A stretch of DNA of 64,000 bases from Gymnodinialimonas ceratoperidinii (GTDB lineage: Bacteria > Pseudomonadota > Alphaproteobacteria > Rhodobacterales > Rhodobacteraceae). The position numbers and the translations under genes were made by a program. Below are positions 9,174 to 17,707 of the stretch, piece after piece. The notes beneath the pieces were generated by a model, which saw only the letters and a program-made list of their open reading frames with translations, was not told the DNA's origin and searched no databases. The stretch lies in NCBI RefSeq assembly GCF_019297855.1, contig NZ_CP079194.1:3459501-3523500 (forward strand). The letters run 5' to 3'. Each line of letters begins with the position of its first letter. The stretch's first letter is position 1.

Positions 9174-9410
9174 TTAGACAGCAAACATCAGCAGCAGGGA
9201 GACGAGGAAGGCGAAGATGCCCAGTGCCTCGGCGAATGCGATGCCGATGAAGAGAGTTGCGGTCTGACCAGCAGCCGCGGAGGGGTTGCGCAGGGCGCCG
9301 GCGAGGAAGTTGCCTGCAACGTGGCCCACACCGATAGCGGCGGCGCCGGAACCGATGGCGGCCAGGCCGGCACCGATGAATTGACCCATTTGTGCGATAT
9401 CGCCTTCCAT
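9174..9410 (-). CDS. atpE: F0F1 ATP synthase subunit c
   Basis: A 78-residue proteolipid that forms the rotor ring. Two glycine-rich membrane helices flank the polar loop A-L-R-N-P, and the proton-binding carboxylate is Glu61 in the second helix (F-A-E-A-L). An upstream in-frame extension of 34 codons is rejected: it is arginine-rich and unlike subunit c, while the chosen ATG has an AGGAG-like site nearby. Confidence 0.96.
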   Translation of the reverse strand: MEGDIAQMGQFIGAGLAAIGSGAAAIGVGHVAGNFLAGALRNPSAAAGQTATLFIGIAFAEALGIFAFLVSLLLMFAV

Positions 9411-9472
9411 GATGTATCTCCTTACGATTTGGAAGTTAGTTCTCTCGGACCGGGCACAACGCCCGGACAGAA

Positions 9473-10333
9473 TTAGTGAGCGGGATGAAGCGCGTCCTTC
9501 AGGTAGACGCACGTCAGGATTGCGAACACGTAGGCCTGGATGGCTGCCACGAGGACTTCGAGGCCGTAGATCGCCACGATGCCGATGATCGGCGCGATAC
9601 CGGCGAGGCCGAGCGCCCCGGCGAAACCGGCGAACACTTTCAGAACCGCGTGGCCTGCCATGATGTTGCCTGCCAGACGAATGGAATGGCTGACCGGGCG
9701 TACGAAGTAGGAAATCAATTCGATGATCGCGAGGATCGGACGCAGCACCAGCGGCGCGGAAGAGACCCAGAAGAGGCTTAGGAAGCCGACGCCGTTCTTC
9801 ACGAAGCCCAGGACCGTGACGGTCACGAAGACCGCCAGCGCCAGCACCGCGGTCACGGCGATGTGCGAGGTCGTGGTGAAGCTTGTCGGGATCAGGCCGA
9901 GGAAGTTGGCGAAGAGGATGTAGAGGAACAGCGTGAAGATGTAGGGGAAGTAGGGCAGCGCGTCCTTGCCTGCCACGTCCTCCACCATGCCGCGCACGAA
10001 GCCGTAGGCGAGCTCTGCCACCGACTGGCTGCGCGACGGGATCACGTTGCGGCCGCGGGTGCCCCAGACCATCAGCGCGATGACGCAGAGGACGGACAGG
10101 GCCATCCAGAGCGTCGCGTTGGTGATCGTGAACATGCCGACGTCACCATGGCCGAAGAGCGGCGCCACCACGAACTGGTCCATCGGGTGGATCGCCAGGC
10201 CGCCGGTGTAATCGTCAAGGTAAGCGGCGATGAACCCCAGAACGGCGAGGCCGATCAGGATGAACGCCACCACGCGGCCCATACCGTTGGAGGCCGTGCC
10301 GTTGGTCTCGGTGTTGGTGCTCTCAGTCGCCAT
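9473..10333 (-). CDS. atpB: F0F1 ATP synthase subunit a
   Basis: A 286-residue membrane subunit forming the proton channel against the c-ring. The essential arginine is Arg219 in S-H-S-I-R-L-A-G-N, followed by N-I-M-A-G-H and the C-terminal helix with A-Y-V-F-A-I-L. The ATG at 10333 overlaps the 3' end of atpI by 11 bp; a GTG ten codons further upstream is possible but adds a charged tail and lies deeper inside atpI. Confidence 0.96.
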   Translation of the reverse strand: MATESTNTETNGTASNGMGRVVAFILIGLAVLGFIAAYLDDYTGGLAIHPMDQFVVAPLFGHGDVGMFTITNATLWMALSVLCVIALMVWGTRGRNVIPSRSQSVAELAYGFVRGMVEDVAGKDALPYFPYIFTLFLYILFANFLGLIPTSFTTTSHIAVTAVLALAVFVTVTVLGFVKNGVGFLSLFWVSSAPLVLRPILAIIELISYFVRPVSHSIRLAGNIMAGHAVLKVFAGFAGALGLAGIAPIIGIVAIYGLEVLVAAIQAYVFAILTCVYLKDALHPAH

Positions 10334-10691
10334 CGCGCGTCCCCATTTCCTCTGCCGCGTCACCGCGGGCTGCTTTCTCTTCGCGCTCCAGCGCGTCTTG
10401 CTGGACCTCGTTCGCCGAGCGGATCATGGTCTTGATCCCGGCGATGAGCCCCAGAATGACAAACACGACCATCAGCCACGGTGTGGTGCCGAACAGGTAG
10501 TCCAGCCCGTAGCCTATGCCGAAGCCGATGACCAAACCGGCCACCAACTCGATCACCATCCGCCACGCCAGCTGCGCCTGCGAGTGATGCTCTTCCACCT
10601 TCGAGCGGTCCGGGTTGGCCCGAGACTTCGCCGCCGCGATCCGCGCTTCCAGCGCACGCATGCGGTCTTCGTCTTGTTCGGACATCGCCAT
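10323..10691 (-). CDS. atpI: ATP synthase assembly protein AtpI
   Basis: A 122-residue protein with a charged N-terminus, a coiled segment and two membrane helices (about residues 45-62 and 70-88) of the AtpI/Bacillus-type assembly factor class, which helps assemble the c-ring. First gene of the F0 operon, about 20 bases after the predicted transcription start. The start may also be the ATG two codons downstream at 10685. Confidence 0.9.
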   Translation of the reverse strand: MAMSEQDEDRMRALEARIAAAKSRANPDRSKVEEHHSQAQLAWRMVIELVAGLVIGFGIGYGLDYLFGTTPWLMVVFVILGLIAGIKTMIRSANEVQQDALEREEKAARGDAAEEMGTRDGD

Positions 10692-10717
10692 ACCGCCTTG
10701 GTGGACAGGTTGCGCGG

Positions 10718-10746
10718 AAGCTAGGGCGCGGGGCGTTCAGAGTCAA
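10718..10746 (-). promoter_or_regulatory. Promoter of the F0 ATP synthase operon
   Basis: On the minus strand TTGACT (10746-10741), 17 bases, TAGCTT (10723-10718). This is a near-consensus housekeeping promoter placed about 27 bp before the atpI start codon. Confidence 0.7.
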
Positions 10747-10836
10747 CGCGCATGACTCCCGCCTAAGTTATTGATATATATAAAATTTACTTCTGCGCCC
10801 TTTCCCGCGAGCCACCAGTGCCGCCCCCCAGCATAT

Positions 10837-10852
10837 TCAACCAGATGGTTGA
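10837..10852. promoter_or_regulatory. Putative ArsR-family operator
   Basis: Perfect inverted repeat TCAACCA-GA-TGGTTGA ending 12 bp before the start of the ArsR gene. The size and position fit a dimeric winged-helix repressor controlling its own gene. The assignment is inferred from position. Confidence 0.55.
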
Positions 10853-10864
10853 CGTTTCGCGCCC

Positions 10865-11221
10865 ATGCCCCCTACTGGGCCCATGGCCCTCCCTCCGAAA
10901 CCCTCGCTCGACACCGTCTTCGCCGCCCTCGCCGACCCCACCCGGCGGGCGATCCTGCAGATGCTGCTGGAGGACGACATGGCCGTGACCGACGTGGCAG
11001 AGCCCTTTGAGATGTCGCTCGCTGCGATCTCCAAACATCTCGGCGTGCTGACAGGGGCCGGGCTGATCACCCAGGAGAAACGCGGCCGGGTGAAGTGGTG
11101 CAAGCTCGAACCCGACGCCCTGAAAGGTGCCTCGGTCTGGATGCAGGGCTTCGGCCAGTTCGAGCCGGTGAACCTCGACGCCTTCGAAGCCTTTCTGGAA
11201 CAGGAACTGCGCGAGGATTGA
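10865..11221 (+). CDS. ArsR family winged-helix transcriptional regulator
   Basis: A 118-residue DNA-binding protein with the compact ArsR fold: D-P-T-R-R-A-I-L-Q-M-L-L helix at residues 24-35, recognition helix A-A-I-S-K-H-L-G-V-L around 52-62, and a wing. No CxC metal site is present, so it belongs to the non-metal ArsR group, often adjacent to an SRPBCC (AHSA1) gene; that partner is missing here, and the next gene is convergent. An alternative ATG lies six codons downstream. Likely autorepressed through the palindrome just upstream. Confidence 0.88.
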   Translation: MPPTGPMALPPKPSLDTVFAALADPTRRAILQMLLEDDMAVTDVAEPFEMSLAAISKHLGVLTGAGLITQEKRGRVKWCKLEPDALKGASVWMQGFGQFEPVNLDAFEAFLEQELRED

Positions 11222-11240
11222 CGCGCCACCGTTCCCGCGC

Positions 11241-12134
11241 TCAATCCTTCAGAAGCAGCAAAAGCGCCGCAACCGTCAGCCCGACGCCGACCAACACCAC
11301 CGCCGCCGGCACCGGCTGCCCAAGGGCGATCTCCCACAGGATCACCCACGAGGGCGTCAGGTAGGTATAGGCCATGACCTTGGACGAGGGCAGCCGCAGC
11401 GAGGCAAACTGGATCAGGAACACCGTCGCGGCGCTGGCGAATACGGCCGTGTAGCCGATGGTGATCCAGACCAGCGGGCGCAGCGCCCCCCAATCGGTCG
11501 CCGCGATATCGCCGATCCCCCAGAGCGCGATCACCGCCGCGCAGGCCACGAGGGTCAGGAAGGAGAAGACGGCCACCGCCTCGCCCCGGTTCAACACCCG
11601 CACCATCGGCGTGTAGAGCGCATGCCCGACGCAGCCTATGAAATAGATCACCTCGCCGCGCCCGATCTCGAAGGCCAAAAGCGCCGCAAGATCCGCGCGG
11701 AAGATCACCCAAGCCGCGCCGAGCGCACCGATCCCCAAGGCGCCGGCAATCCGCGCGCTCACCACCTGTCGCAGCAGGAACCACCCGAAGATCGCGCTCA
11801 AGACCGGGGTCAGGGTAAAGACCGCCGCCGCAGACACCGGCGGCGCCGTCTTCAGCCCTTCGAACATCAGCACGAAATAGAAGGCGAAGATGCCCCCCAG
11901 AAGCACGTAGCGCCACGGCGCCGCCAGCGCCGCCCGCGGTACGCCCCCGCGCGCAAAGACCACCGCGCCCATGATCGCCGCGGCAATCGCGAAGCGCACC
12001 GCGTTCAGAGCCGTCGGCGCCAATTCATCCGCCACCTGACCGCCAAGCGAGAACGATCCCGCCACCAGCGCCGAAAACGCCAGCATCGCCAGATGGCCGC
12101 CCCGCGTGGAGCCAACCGCTTCCTTCAAACCCAA
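11241..12134 (-). CDS. DMT superfamily transporter, EamA family
   Basis: A 297-residue inner-membrane protein with ten hydrophobic segments in two homologous halves, the EamA (RhaT/PecM-like) architecture. Such proteins export or import metabolites, often amino acids; no substrate can be deduced. It follows the LysR gene on the same strand after a dispersed repeat, and converges on the ArsR gene with a 19-bp gap. Confidence 0.88.
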   Translation of the reverse strand: MGLKEAVGSTRGGHLAMLAFSALVAGSFSLGGQVADELAPTALNAVRFAIAAAIMGAVVFARGGVPRAALAAPWRYVLLGGIFAFYFVLMFEGLKTAPPVSAAAVFTLTPVLSAIFGWFLLRQVVSARIAGALGIGALGAAWVIFRADLAALLAFEIGRGEVIYFIGCVGHALYTPMVRVLNRGEAVAVFSFLTLVACAAVIALWGIGDIAATDWGALRPLVWITIGYTAVFASAATVFLIQFASLRLPSSKVMAYTYLTPSWVILWEIALGQPVPAAVVLVGVGLTVAALLLLLKD

Positions 12135-12181
12135 TCTCCCGTGTCAGAGCCCGGACGCACCCCCACGCGCCGCGCTCCCTT

Positions 12182-12248
12182 CTTCATCTTGGCCAATACA
12201 CCTCCGGGGGAGGCCGCACCGCAAGGGGCGGACGGGGGCAGAGCCCCC
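12182..12248 (-). repeat. Dispersed intergenic element, copy 3
   Basis: On the minus strand: palindrome GGGGGC-TCT-GCCCCC at 12248-12234, a GC-rich stretch, then CCCCGGAGGTGTAT and GGCCAAGATGAAG. It lies between two minus-strand genes (LysR stop and EamA start) and reads in their direction. Confidence 0.82.
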
Positions 12249-12255
12249 AAACCCG

Positions 12256-13149
12256 CTACGCCAGCGCCTCATCACCCTTGGGCCATGTCTTCACCTGCTC
12301 CTTCAGGTGCCGCACGAAGGTCTGCACCTTGGCCGTGCGGTGGAGGTCCATATGGGTCACGAGCCAGAACTTCGCAGTCCAATCCTCCATCGCCGGCAGC
12401 ACCTCGATCAGGTCGTCGGTATGGATCCGATCCCAGGACGCGACGAAACCGATGCCGATACCCGCCAGAACCGCGTCCTTCGCCTCGCTCATCGACGAGG
12501 CGCGGAAATAGATCGCGCTGTTGGGGACATTATCAGTGAGCCACTTGAAGTAGGGCGCCCGCGGCAGGTCGTCGGTGCTGCCAACAAACCGATGCTTGGC
12601 GATATTCTCTTCGGTCAACATGCCATAGCGCTCGACATAGTCGCGGCTGGCGAGAAGCCGCAGGGTCTCGGTGAAGAAGGGCTGCACCACGTTGTCGGGC
12701 TGATCGGGCAGCTTGCCGGCGCGGATCGCGACATGGGCCTCGCCATACTCCAGCCGGAAGACGCGCGTGTCGTTGACCAGCCGCACCCGCAGATCGGGGT
12801 GGCGGTCCTGAAACAACCCGATGGCAGGCACCAGGAGGGGCGATAGCGTCGGCAGCGACGTCACGATCAATTCGCCCGTCACCTCGTCGCCCCGCCCCCG
12901 GATGCGGCCGGCCAACTGGGTGAACTGGTCGTCCGCCTGCCCGGCCACGGCCAGCAGGTCCTGCCCTGCCTCGGTTGCCGAGTAGCCGCGGGCGTGGCGC
13001 TGGAACAGTTTCGCGCCGAGGCGCGCTTCCAGCGCGTCGATGTGGCGGATTACCGTGGCGTGGTGAACGCCCAAAGCCTCGGCCGCGCCCGAGACGGTGC
13101 CGATTTTCGCGACCTGGAAAGCGGTTCTGACTTCATCCCAATTTTCCAT
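12256..13149 (-). CDS. LysR family transcriptional regulator
   Basis: A 297-residue regulator: N-terminal winged helix (residues 1-60, with T-V-S-G-A-A-E-A-L-G-V-H-H-A-T-V-I-R-H-I) and a C-terminal periplasmic-binding-like effector domain. The ATG at 13149 was chosen because the protein then starts directly with the HTH domain; an in-frame start 13 codons earlier is less likely. It is divergent from the azoreductase gene with 207 bp between, the classical arrangement for a LysR protein controlling the neighbour. Confidence 0.93.
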   Translation of the reverse strand: MENWDEVRTAFQVAKIGTVSGAAEALGVHHATVIRHIDALEARLGAKLFQRHARGYSATEAGQDLLAVAGQADDQFTQLAGRIRGRGDEVTGELIVTSLPTLSPLLVPAIGLFQDRHPDLRVRLVNDTRVFRLEYGEAHVAIRAGKLPDQPDNVVQPFFTETLRLLASRDYVERYGMLTEENIAKHRFVGSTDDLPRAPYFKWLTDNVPNSAIYFRASSMSEAKDAVLAGIGIGFVASWDRIHTDDLIEVLPAMEDWTAKFWLVTHMDLHRTAKVQTFVRHLKEQVKTWPKGDEALA

Positions 13150-13356
13150 ACGACCAAGCGCCCCTCTCCTGTGCACGATCTCACACAAATAAATGCTCGC
13201 CCCACAATGGGTGCGCTGGCTGCCAAGTGCAACGCCTCATAGCAAGGCAGCGTCAATGTGCGAATATAAACACTATATAGCAAGTAGCGCAGGTTGTGCG
13301 CCCTGATGCAGCTATTAGGTCCTTCCTCATATTCTTCGACCAATGAGAGACACACC
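13150..13356. promoter_or_regulatory. Divergent lysR/azoreductase control region
   Basis: Less GC-rich than its surroundings. It contains a direct repeat ATAGCAAG-(1-2 bases)-AGCG at 13239-13252 and 13277-13289, 38 bp apart, and an AT-rich core around 13264-13280 that could hold the -10 elements. LysR proteins usually bind two sites in such a region; the repeats are candidates. No single promoter is convincing. Confidence 0.4.
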
Positions 13357-13935
13357 ATGACCCATATCCTCCGCATCGACGCCTCCGCCCGCCGCGAGAA
13401 CTCGATCTCCCGCGATCTCACCACCCAGATCGTCGAGAAACTCTCCCCCGCCACCGTCACAACCCGTGACCTCGCCGAGGGCGTGCCCCTGCTCGACGAA
13501 GCATGGATCGGCGCGAACTTCACCCCGGCCGACGCACGGTCCCCCGAACAGGCCGAGACACTGGCGCTCTCGGACGCGCTGGTGGCAGAGGTGAAGGCCG
13601 CCGACACGTTGGTGATCGGACTGCCGATCTACAACTTCGGCGTGCCTGCCGCCCTGAAAGCCTGGATCGACCAGATCGCCCGCGTCGGCGTGACCTTCCG
13701 CTATACCGAGACCGGGCCCGAGGGGCTTCTGAGCGGCAAGCGCGCGATTATCGCGCTGGCGTCCGGCGGCACCGAGGCGGGCTCCGCGATCGACTTCGCG
13801 ACCGGCTACATCCGCCACCTTCTGGGCTTCATCGGCATCACCGACGTGACCTTCGTGACGGCCGACCGCATGGCCATCGACCCCGAGGCCACGCTGGCCG
13901 GGGCGCGGCAGCAGGTGGCGGCCCTGGCGGCCTGA
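13357..13935 (+). CDS. azoR: FMN-dependent NADH-azoreductase / quinone reductase
   Basis: A 192-residue flavodoxin-fold oxidoreductase of the AzoR type, using NADH to reduce quinones and azo compounds. Seen: the N-terminal strand I-L-R-I-D-A-S-A-R, the FMN-binding P-I-Y-N-F-G-V-P-A-A-L-K-A-W-I-D, and the G-G loop A-S-G-G-T-E-A-G. The ATG at 13357 is chosen since it starts immediately before the first strand; the longer frame adds 21 unrelated residues. It is probably controlled by the divergent LysR protein and ends at a clear terminator. Confidence 0.88.
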   Translation: MTHILRIDASARRENSISRDLTTQIVEKLSPATVTTRDLAEGVPLLDEAWIGANFTPADARSPEQAETLALSDALVAEVKAADTLVIGLPIYNFGVPAALKAWIDQIARVGVTFRYTETGPEGLLSGKRAIIALASGGTEAGSAIDFATGYIRHLLGFIGITDVTFVTADRMAIDPEATLAGARQQVAALAA

Positions 13936-13949
13936 TCCGATCCCGACGA

Positions 13950-13984
13950 CGAGGTCGCAGCCGGTGCTGCGGCCTCGCTTTGTC
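13950..13984 (+). terminator. Terminator downstream of the azoreductase gene
   Basis: Twelve-pair stem CGAGGTCGCAGC / GCTGCGGCCTCG (one G-T wobble) with loop CGGT, followed by CTTTGTCT. It begins about 15 bases after the stop codon. Confidence 0.75.
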
Positions 13985-14013
13985 TGCGCGGCCCCCTGTG
14001 CTAATCTCGCGCC

Positions 14014-14538
14014 ATGGGCCGTCACCTCTCTTCCCTGCTCGCTTTTCTTGCCGTGGCCGCCACGAGTCCGGCAGCCTCGGCACTGACCTGTGCGCTCGAT
14101 TTCACCGTCGAGGTAACCCAGGGCGTCGGCCTGATCCGCCCCGGCACCCGCCTGCCCGGCAGCGCGGAATACACCACCACCGGTCAATCGATCCGGCAGG
14201 ACGGTGGCGCCATGGCGCATCTGGCGCAGGGGTCCATGTCGATTGGCGAGGGGATCTCCGGCCCGATCTGGACGCTGATCACCACCTCTCGTGAACATGC
14301 CACCGATCTGGTCGGGGTCTATGCCCACCATATCGAGGGCCTGTCCTACGGCGGCATCCATTACGTCGGCCCGATGGCCCTGACGCTCTACGGCGCGCCC
14401 GGATCGCGCCCCGCGCCGGTGCCGCCGATCACTCAGGCGGAGTGGGATCAACTCGATATCCGGCGCTCGTTCTCGCTGCATGCGCCGGGCGACATGCTGG
14501 CCGGAGACGTGCTGGACCTGTCCGTCCTCTGCCACTAG
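14014..14538 (+). CDS. Secreted hypothetical protein, 174 aa
   Basis: Not recognised. The N-terminus M-G-R-H-L-S-S-L-L-A-F-L-A-V-A-A-T-S-P-A-A-S-A is a good Sec signal peptide with a likely cut after A-S-A (about residue 23). The mature part is beta-rich, with one cysteine near its start and one as the next-to-last residue (L-C-H), which could form a disulfide. It looks like a periplasmic or exported small beta-sandwich protein. It stands alone between the azoreductase terminator and the ffh promoter. Confidence 0.7.
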   Translation: MGRHLSSLLAFLAVAATSPAASALTCALDFTVEVTQGVGLIRPGTRLPGSAEYTTTGQSIRQDGGAMAHLAQGSMSIGEGISGPIWTLITTSREHATDLVGVYAHHIEGLSYGGIHYVGPMALTLYGAPGSRPAPVPPITQAEWDQLDIRRSFSLHAPGDMLAGDVLDLSVLCH

Positions 14539-14574
14539 CCGCGCCGCTCCCCGGCCCGGCCCCTGCCGCGATGA

Positions 14575-14603
14575 TTGACTCACCCGCCGATCCCGCCTAA
14601 ATC
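14575..14603 (+). promoter_or_regulatory. Promoter of ffh
   Basis: TTGACT, 17 bases, TAAATC. The predicted start (about 14610) leaves a leader of about 210 nt before the ffh ATG. The leader contains no recognisable RNA gene; 4.5S RNA was looked for and not found. Confidence 0.6.
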
Positions 14604-14818
14604 CCCCTTCAATAGCCGGAAAGCCAAGCTTCCCGGTCCCGCGCGCGTTCGTAGGATCGCCCCCCGTCAGCGAGTTTCGCCCACGGGGGCAAAACCCGTT
14701 TGGGTGTTGCCCTCGTCCGGAACGACCACTTGGGGCAATGCGCATCGGGGCTTGGGTTCGTGGGCTGCGTCCTTATCTTCAAGGGCAGACTTCCGGGATC
14801 GCGAAAGGGGCCACGCCC

Positions 14819-16315
14819 ATGTTTGAGAATCTATCCGAACGCCTCTCTGGCGTCTTCGACCGGCTCACCAAGCAGGGTGCGCTGTCGGAGGATGACGTCC
14901 GCACCGCCCTGCGCGAAGTGCGCGTCGCCCTGCTGGAGGCCGACGTCTCGCTGCCCGTGGCGCGCAGCTTCATCAAGAACGTCGAGAAGAAGGCCACTGG
15001 CGCGGCAGTCACCAAGTCGATCACGCCGGGCCAGCAGGTCGTCAAGATCGTCCATGACGAGCTGATCGCGACGCTGCGCGGCGAAGGCGACCCCGGCAAG
15101 CTGAAGATCGACAACCCGCCCGCGCCGATCCTGATGGTCGGCCTGCAGGGCTCGGGCAAGACGACGACGACGGCGAAACTCGCCAAGCGCCTGAAGGATC
15201 GTGAGGGCAAGAAGGTCCTGATGGCCTCGCTCGACACCAACCGCCCGGCGGCGATGGAGCAGCTGGCCATCCTCGGCACACAGATCGGCGTCGACACGCT
15301 GCCGATCGTGCCCGGCGAGGACCCGGTCCAGATCGCCAAGCGCGCCAACACCCAGGCGAGCCTCGCGGGCTACGACGTCTACATGCTCGACACCGCCGGC
15401 CGCCTGCACATCGACGAGGAGCTGATCGCCCAGGCCGCCGCCGTGCGCGACGTGGCCAACCCGCGCGAGACGCTGCTGGTGGTCGATGGCCTGACCGGTC
15501 AGGACGCGGTCAACGTCGCGACGGAGTTCGATGACAAGATCGGCGTCTCCGGCGTGGTGCTCACCCGGATGGACGGCGACGGTCGCGGTGGCGCGGCGCT
15601 CTCGATGCGCGAGATCACCGGCAAGCCGATCCGCTTCGTCGGCCTCGGCGAGAAGATGGACGCCATCGAGACCTTCGAGCCCGAGCGCATCGCGGGCCGC
15701 ATCCTCGGCATGGGCGACATCGTCGCGCTGGTGGAGAAGGCGCAGGAAACGCTTGAGGCCGAACAGGCCGAGCGAATGATGAAGCGTTTCCAGAAGGGTC
15801 AGTTCAACATGAACGACCTGAAGGGCCAGCTTGAGCAGATGCAGAAGATGGGCGGCATGCAGGGCATGATGGGCATGATGCCCGGCATGGCCAAGATGTC
15901 GAAACAGATCGAGGAAGCGGGCTTCGACGACAAGGTGATCGTCCGCCAGATCGCCCTGATCCAGTCGATGACCAAACGCGAGCGCGCCAACCCGGCGATC
16001 CTTCAGGCGAGCCGCAAGAAGCGGATTGCCAAGGGCGCGGGTCAAGAGGTCAGCGACCTCAACAAGCTGCTCAAGATGCACCGCCAGATGGCGGACGCGA
16101 TGAAGAAGATGGGAAAGATGGGCAAGAAAGGCCTGATGCGCGGCGGCCTCGGCGCGCTGATGGGCAAGGGCGGCGGCATGCCCGCGGGGATGGACCCCTC
16201 GGCCATGGCCGGCATGGACCCCAAGGCGCTGGAAAAAGCGGCCAAGCAGATGGGTGCCGGCGGCGGTGGCCTGCCGGGGCTCGGTGATCTCTCGGGTCTG
16301 GGCAAGAAGAAGTGA
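14819..16315 (+). CDS. ffh: Signal recognition particle protein Ffh
   Basis: A 498-residue SRP GTPase that binds signal sequences with 4.5S RNA and delivers ribosomes to FtsY. N domain residues 1-85; G domain with G-L-Q-G-S-G-K-T near 107-114, D-T-A-G-R near 190 and T-R-M-D-G near 248; C-terminal M domain very rich in methionine (runs of G-M-M-G-M-M) and ending in a Gly/Lys-rich tail. The ATG is at M-F-E-N-L-S-E-R-L after AAAGGGG; upstream in-frame codons are not family-like. First gene of the translation cluster reaching rpsP-rimM. Confidence 0.97.
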   Translation: MFENLSERLSGVFDRLTKQGALSEDDVRTALREVRVALLEADVSLPVARSFIKNVEKKATGAAVTKSITPGQQVVKIVHDELIATLRGEGDPGKLKIDNPPAPILMVGLQGSGKTTTTAKLAKRLKDREGKKVLMASLDTNRPAAMEQLAILGTQIGVDTLPIVPGEDPVQIAKRANTQASLAGYDVYMLDTAGRLHIDEELIAQAAAVRDVANPRETLLVVDGLTGQDAVNVATEFDDKIGVSGVVLTRMDGDGRGGAALSMREITGKPIRFVGLGEKMDAIETFEPERIAGRILGMGDIVALVEKAQETLEAEQAERMMKRFQKGQFNMNDLKGQLEQMQKMGGMQGMMGMMPGMAKMSKQIEEAGFDDKVIVRQIALIQSMTKRERANPAILQASRKKRIAKGAGQEVSDLNKLLKMHRQMADAMKKMGKMGKKGLMRGGLGALMGKGGGMPAGMDPSAMAGMDPKALEKAAKQMGAGGGGLPGLGDLSGLGKKK

Positions 16316-16352
16316 CCCTGCGTGCCCGCCATATCGCGCGCCCGGTGATCCC

Positions 16353-16877
16353 ATGCTGATCATCCCCACGCTCCTTTCCGAGCGGCTGACGCTGCGCGCG
16401 CCCAATCTCGGCGACTTCGAGGCGATCGCCGCCTTCCGCGCGTCGGAGCGGTCGCATTTCGTCGGCGGTCCCTCGACCGAGGGCGAAAGCTGGCAATACC
16501 TCGCCGCGCTGATCGGCCATTGGCACCTGCGCGGTTACGGCCGCTGGATCGTGGCTGAGACCGGCAACGAGGAAGAGGCGCTCGGCATCGTCGGCCCGCT
16601 CTGCCCCGTCGACTGGCCCGAGCCCGAGATCGCCTGGACGATGTTCGAGAAGGGCGAAGGCAAGGGCTACGCCTACGAGGCCGCCCTGCTGGCGCGCGAT
16701 TACGCCTATCAGACGCTGGAATGGCAAACGGCCGCGAGCTTCGTGCACGCCGAGAACGCGGCCTCGCTGGCACTGGCCCGCAAGCTCGGTTGCCACCTCG
16801 ACGGCACCTTCGAGCATGGCCGCTTCGGCACCATGCAGATCTGGCGTCACCCCTCTCCGGCGGAGGTCTCGGCATGA
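16353..16877 (+). CDS. GNAT family N-acetyltransferase (first of tandem pair)
   Basis: A 174-residue acetyltransferase of the RimJ/RimL-like type: L-x-S-E-R-L-T-L-R-A-P strand at the N-terminus, a G-K-G-Y-A-Y-E-A acetyl-CoA loop, and the C-terminal N-A-A-S-L-A-L-A-R-K-L-G-C helix. The protein substrate is unknown. It begins 38 bp after ffh and overlaps the next, clearly homologous gene by 4 bp, so the two arose by tandem duplication and are translated together. Confidence 0.88.
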   Translation: MLIIPTLLSERLTLRAPNLGDFEAIAAFRASERSHFVGGPSTEGESWQYLAALIGHWHLRGYGRWIVAETGNEEEALGIVGPLCPVDWPEPEIAWTMFEKGEGKGYAYEAALLARDYAYQTLEWQTAASFVHAENAASLALARKLGCHLDGTFEHGRFGTMQIWRHPSPAEVSA

Positions 16878-17380
16878 TCCCCGTTTTGCAGACCGAACGG
16901 CTGACCCTGCGCGGCCCCGAGCCCGGCGACTGGCCCGGCTTCCGCGACTACTTCGCTTCCGAGCGCGCCGCCTATACCGGCGGGCAAAAGGATGAGAAGC
17001 AGGCCTGGACGATCTTCGCCGCCGAATTTGGCCATTGGACGATCCGTGGCTTCGGCATGTGGACGGTGGAGCACGAGGGCGCGCCAGTGGGCATCGTCGG
17101 TTGCTGGTATCCCGCCGGCTGGCCGGAGAAGGAAATCGGCTGGATGCTCTGGGAGAACGCCGAGGGCCGCGGCATCGCTTACGAGGCCGCGCAGGCCGTG
17201 CGCGCCCATTGCTACGGGCCCTTCGGCTGGACCTCGGCCGTCAGCTACATCCACCGCGACAACGCGCGCTCCATCGCCCTGGCCGAGCGCCTCGGCTGCC
17301 GCCTCGATGCCGCGGCCACCCACCCCAACCCCGACGCGCTGGTCTATCGCCACCCGTCGCCACAGGAGGCCGCTGCATGA
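16874..17380 (+). CDS. GNAT family N-acetyltransferase (second of tandem pair)
   Basis: A 168-residue paralogue of the preceding protein: same T-E-R-L-T-L-R-x-P opening, G-H-W-x-x-R-G-x-G segment, P-x-x-W-P-E-x-E-I-x-W, and N-A-R-S-I-A-L-A-E-R-L-G-C end. The acetyl-CoA loop reads G-R-G-I-A-Y-E-A. The start codon overlaps the previous stop (ATGA), and the stop overlaps the chorismate mutase start, showing a tightly packed operon. Confidence 0.88.
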   Translation: MIPVLQTERLTLRGPEPGDWPGFRDYFASERAAYTGGQKDEKQAWTIFAAEFGHWTIRGFGMWTVEHEGAPVGIVGCWYPAGWPEKEIGWMLWENAEGRGIAYEAAQAVRAHCYGPFGWTSAVSYIHRDNARSIALAERLGCRLDAAATHPNPDALVYRHPSPQEAAA

Positions 17381-17673
17381 GCGACGCCGTTGCCAAAGCC
17401 GCCGAGGTCCTGAAGGGCCACCGCGAAAGCATCGACCGGCTCGATGCGATCCTGATCTACACCCTGGGAGAGCGCTTCAAGCACACCCAGGCTGTCGGCC
17501 GTCTCAAGGCCGAACACGACCTTCCCCCGAGCGATCCGGCCCGCGAGGCCACGCAGATCGCCCGGTTAGAAGACTTGTCTCAGCGGGCCGATCTGGACCC
17601 CGTCTTTGCCAAGAAACTCATGCGCTTCGTCATCGACGAAGTCATCCGTCACCACGAACAACACCAATCATAG
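17377..17673 (+). CDS. Chorismate mutase, AroQ type
   Basis: A 98-residue all-helical enzyme converting chorismate to prephenate, the branch to Phe and Tyr. It has the AroQ pattern R-x-S-I-D-R-L-D near residue 16, K-H-T-Q-A-V-G-R-L-K-A near 36-46, a middle basic/acidic stretch and a C-terminal I-x-E-V-I-R helix with Q at the end. AGGAGG precedes the ATG. The frame is overlapped by longer alternative-frame ORFs, but only this one matches a family. It lies in the ffh-rpsP operon. Confidence 0.9.
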   Translation: MSDAVAKAAEVLKGHRESIDRLDAILIYTLGERFKHTQAVGRLKAEHDLPPSDPAREATQIARLEDLSQRADLDPVFAKKLMRFVIDEVIRHHEQHQS

Positions 17674-17707
17674 GGGCACCCGCCCCGGTCTTTAGGAGAA
17701 ATACACC

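Noticed and set aside
10832..10837. CATATT as the -10 of the ArsR gene
   Set aside because: No acceptable -35 is found at 16-18 bases, so only the operator is reported.
14604..14818. 4.5S (SRP) RNA in the ffh leader
   Set aside because: The conserved SRP loop sequence (GGTCAGG...GGAAGCAGCC type) is not present on either strand.
14831..16405. A 524-codon open frame on the minus strand
   Set aside because: Antisense to ffh; His/Leu/Asp-rich shadow of the Met- and Gly-rich SRP protein.
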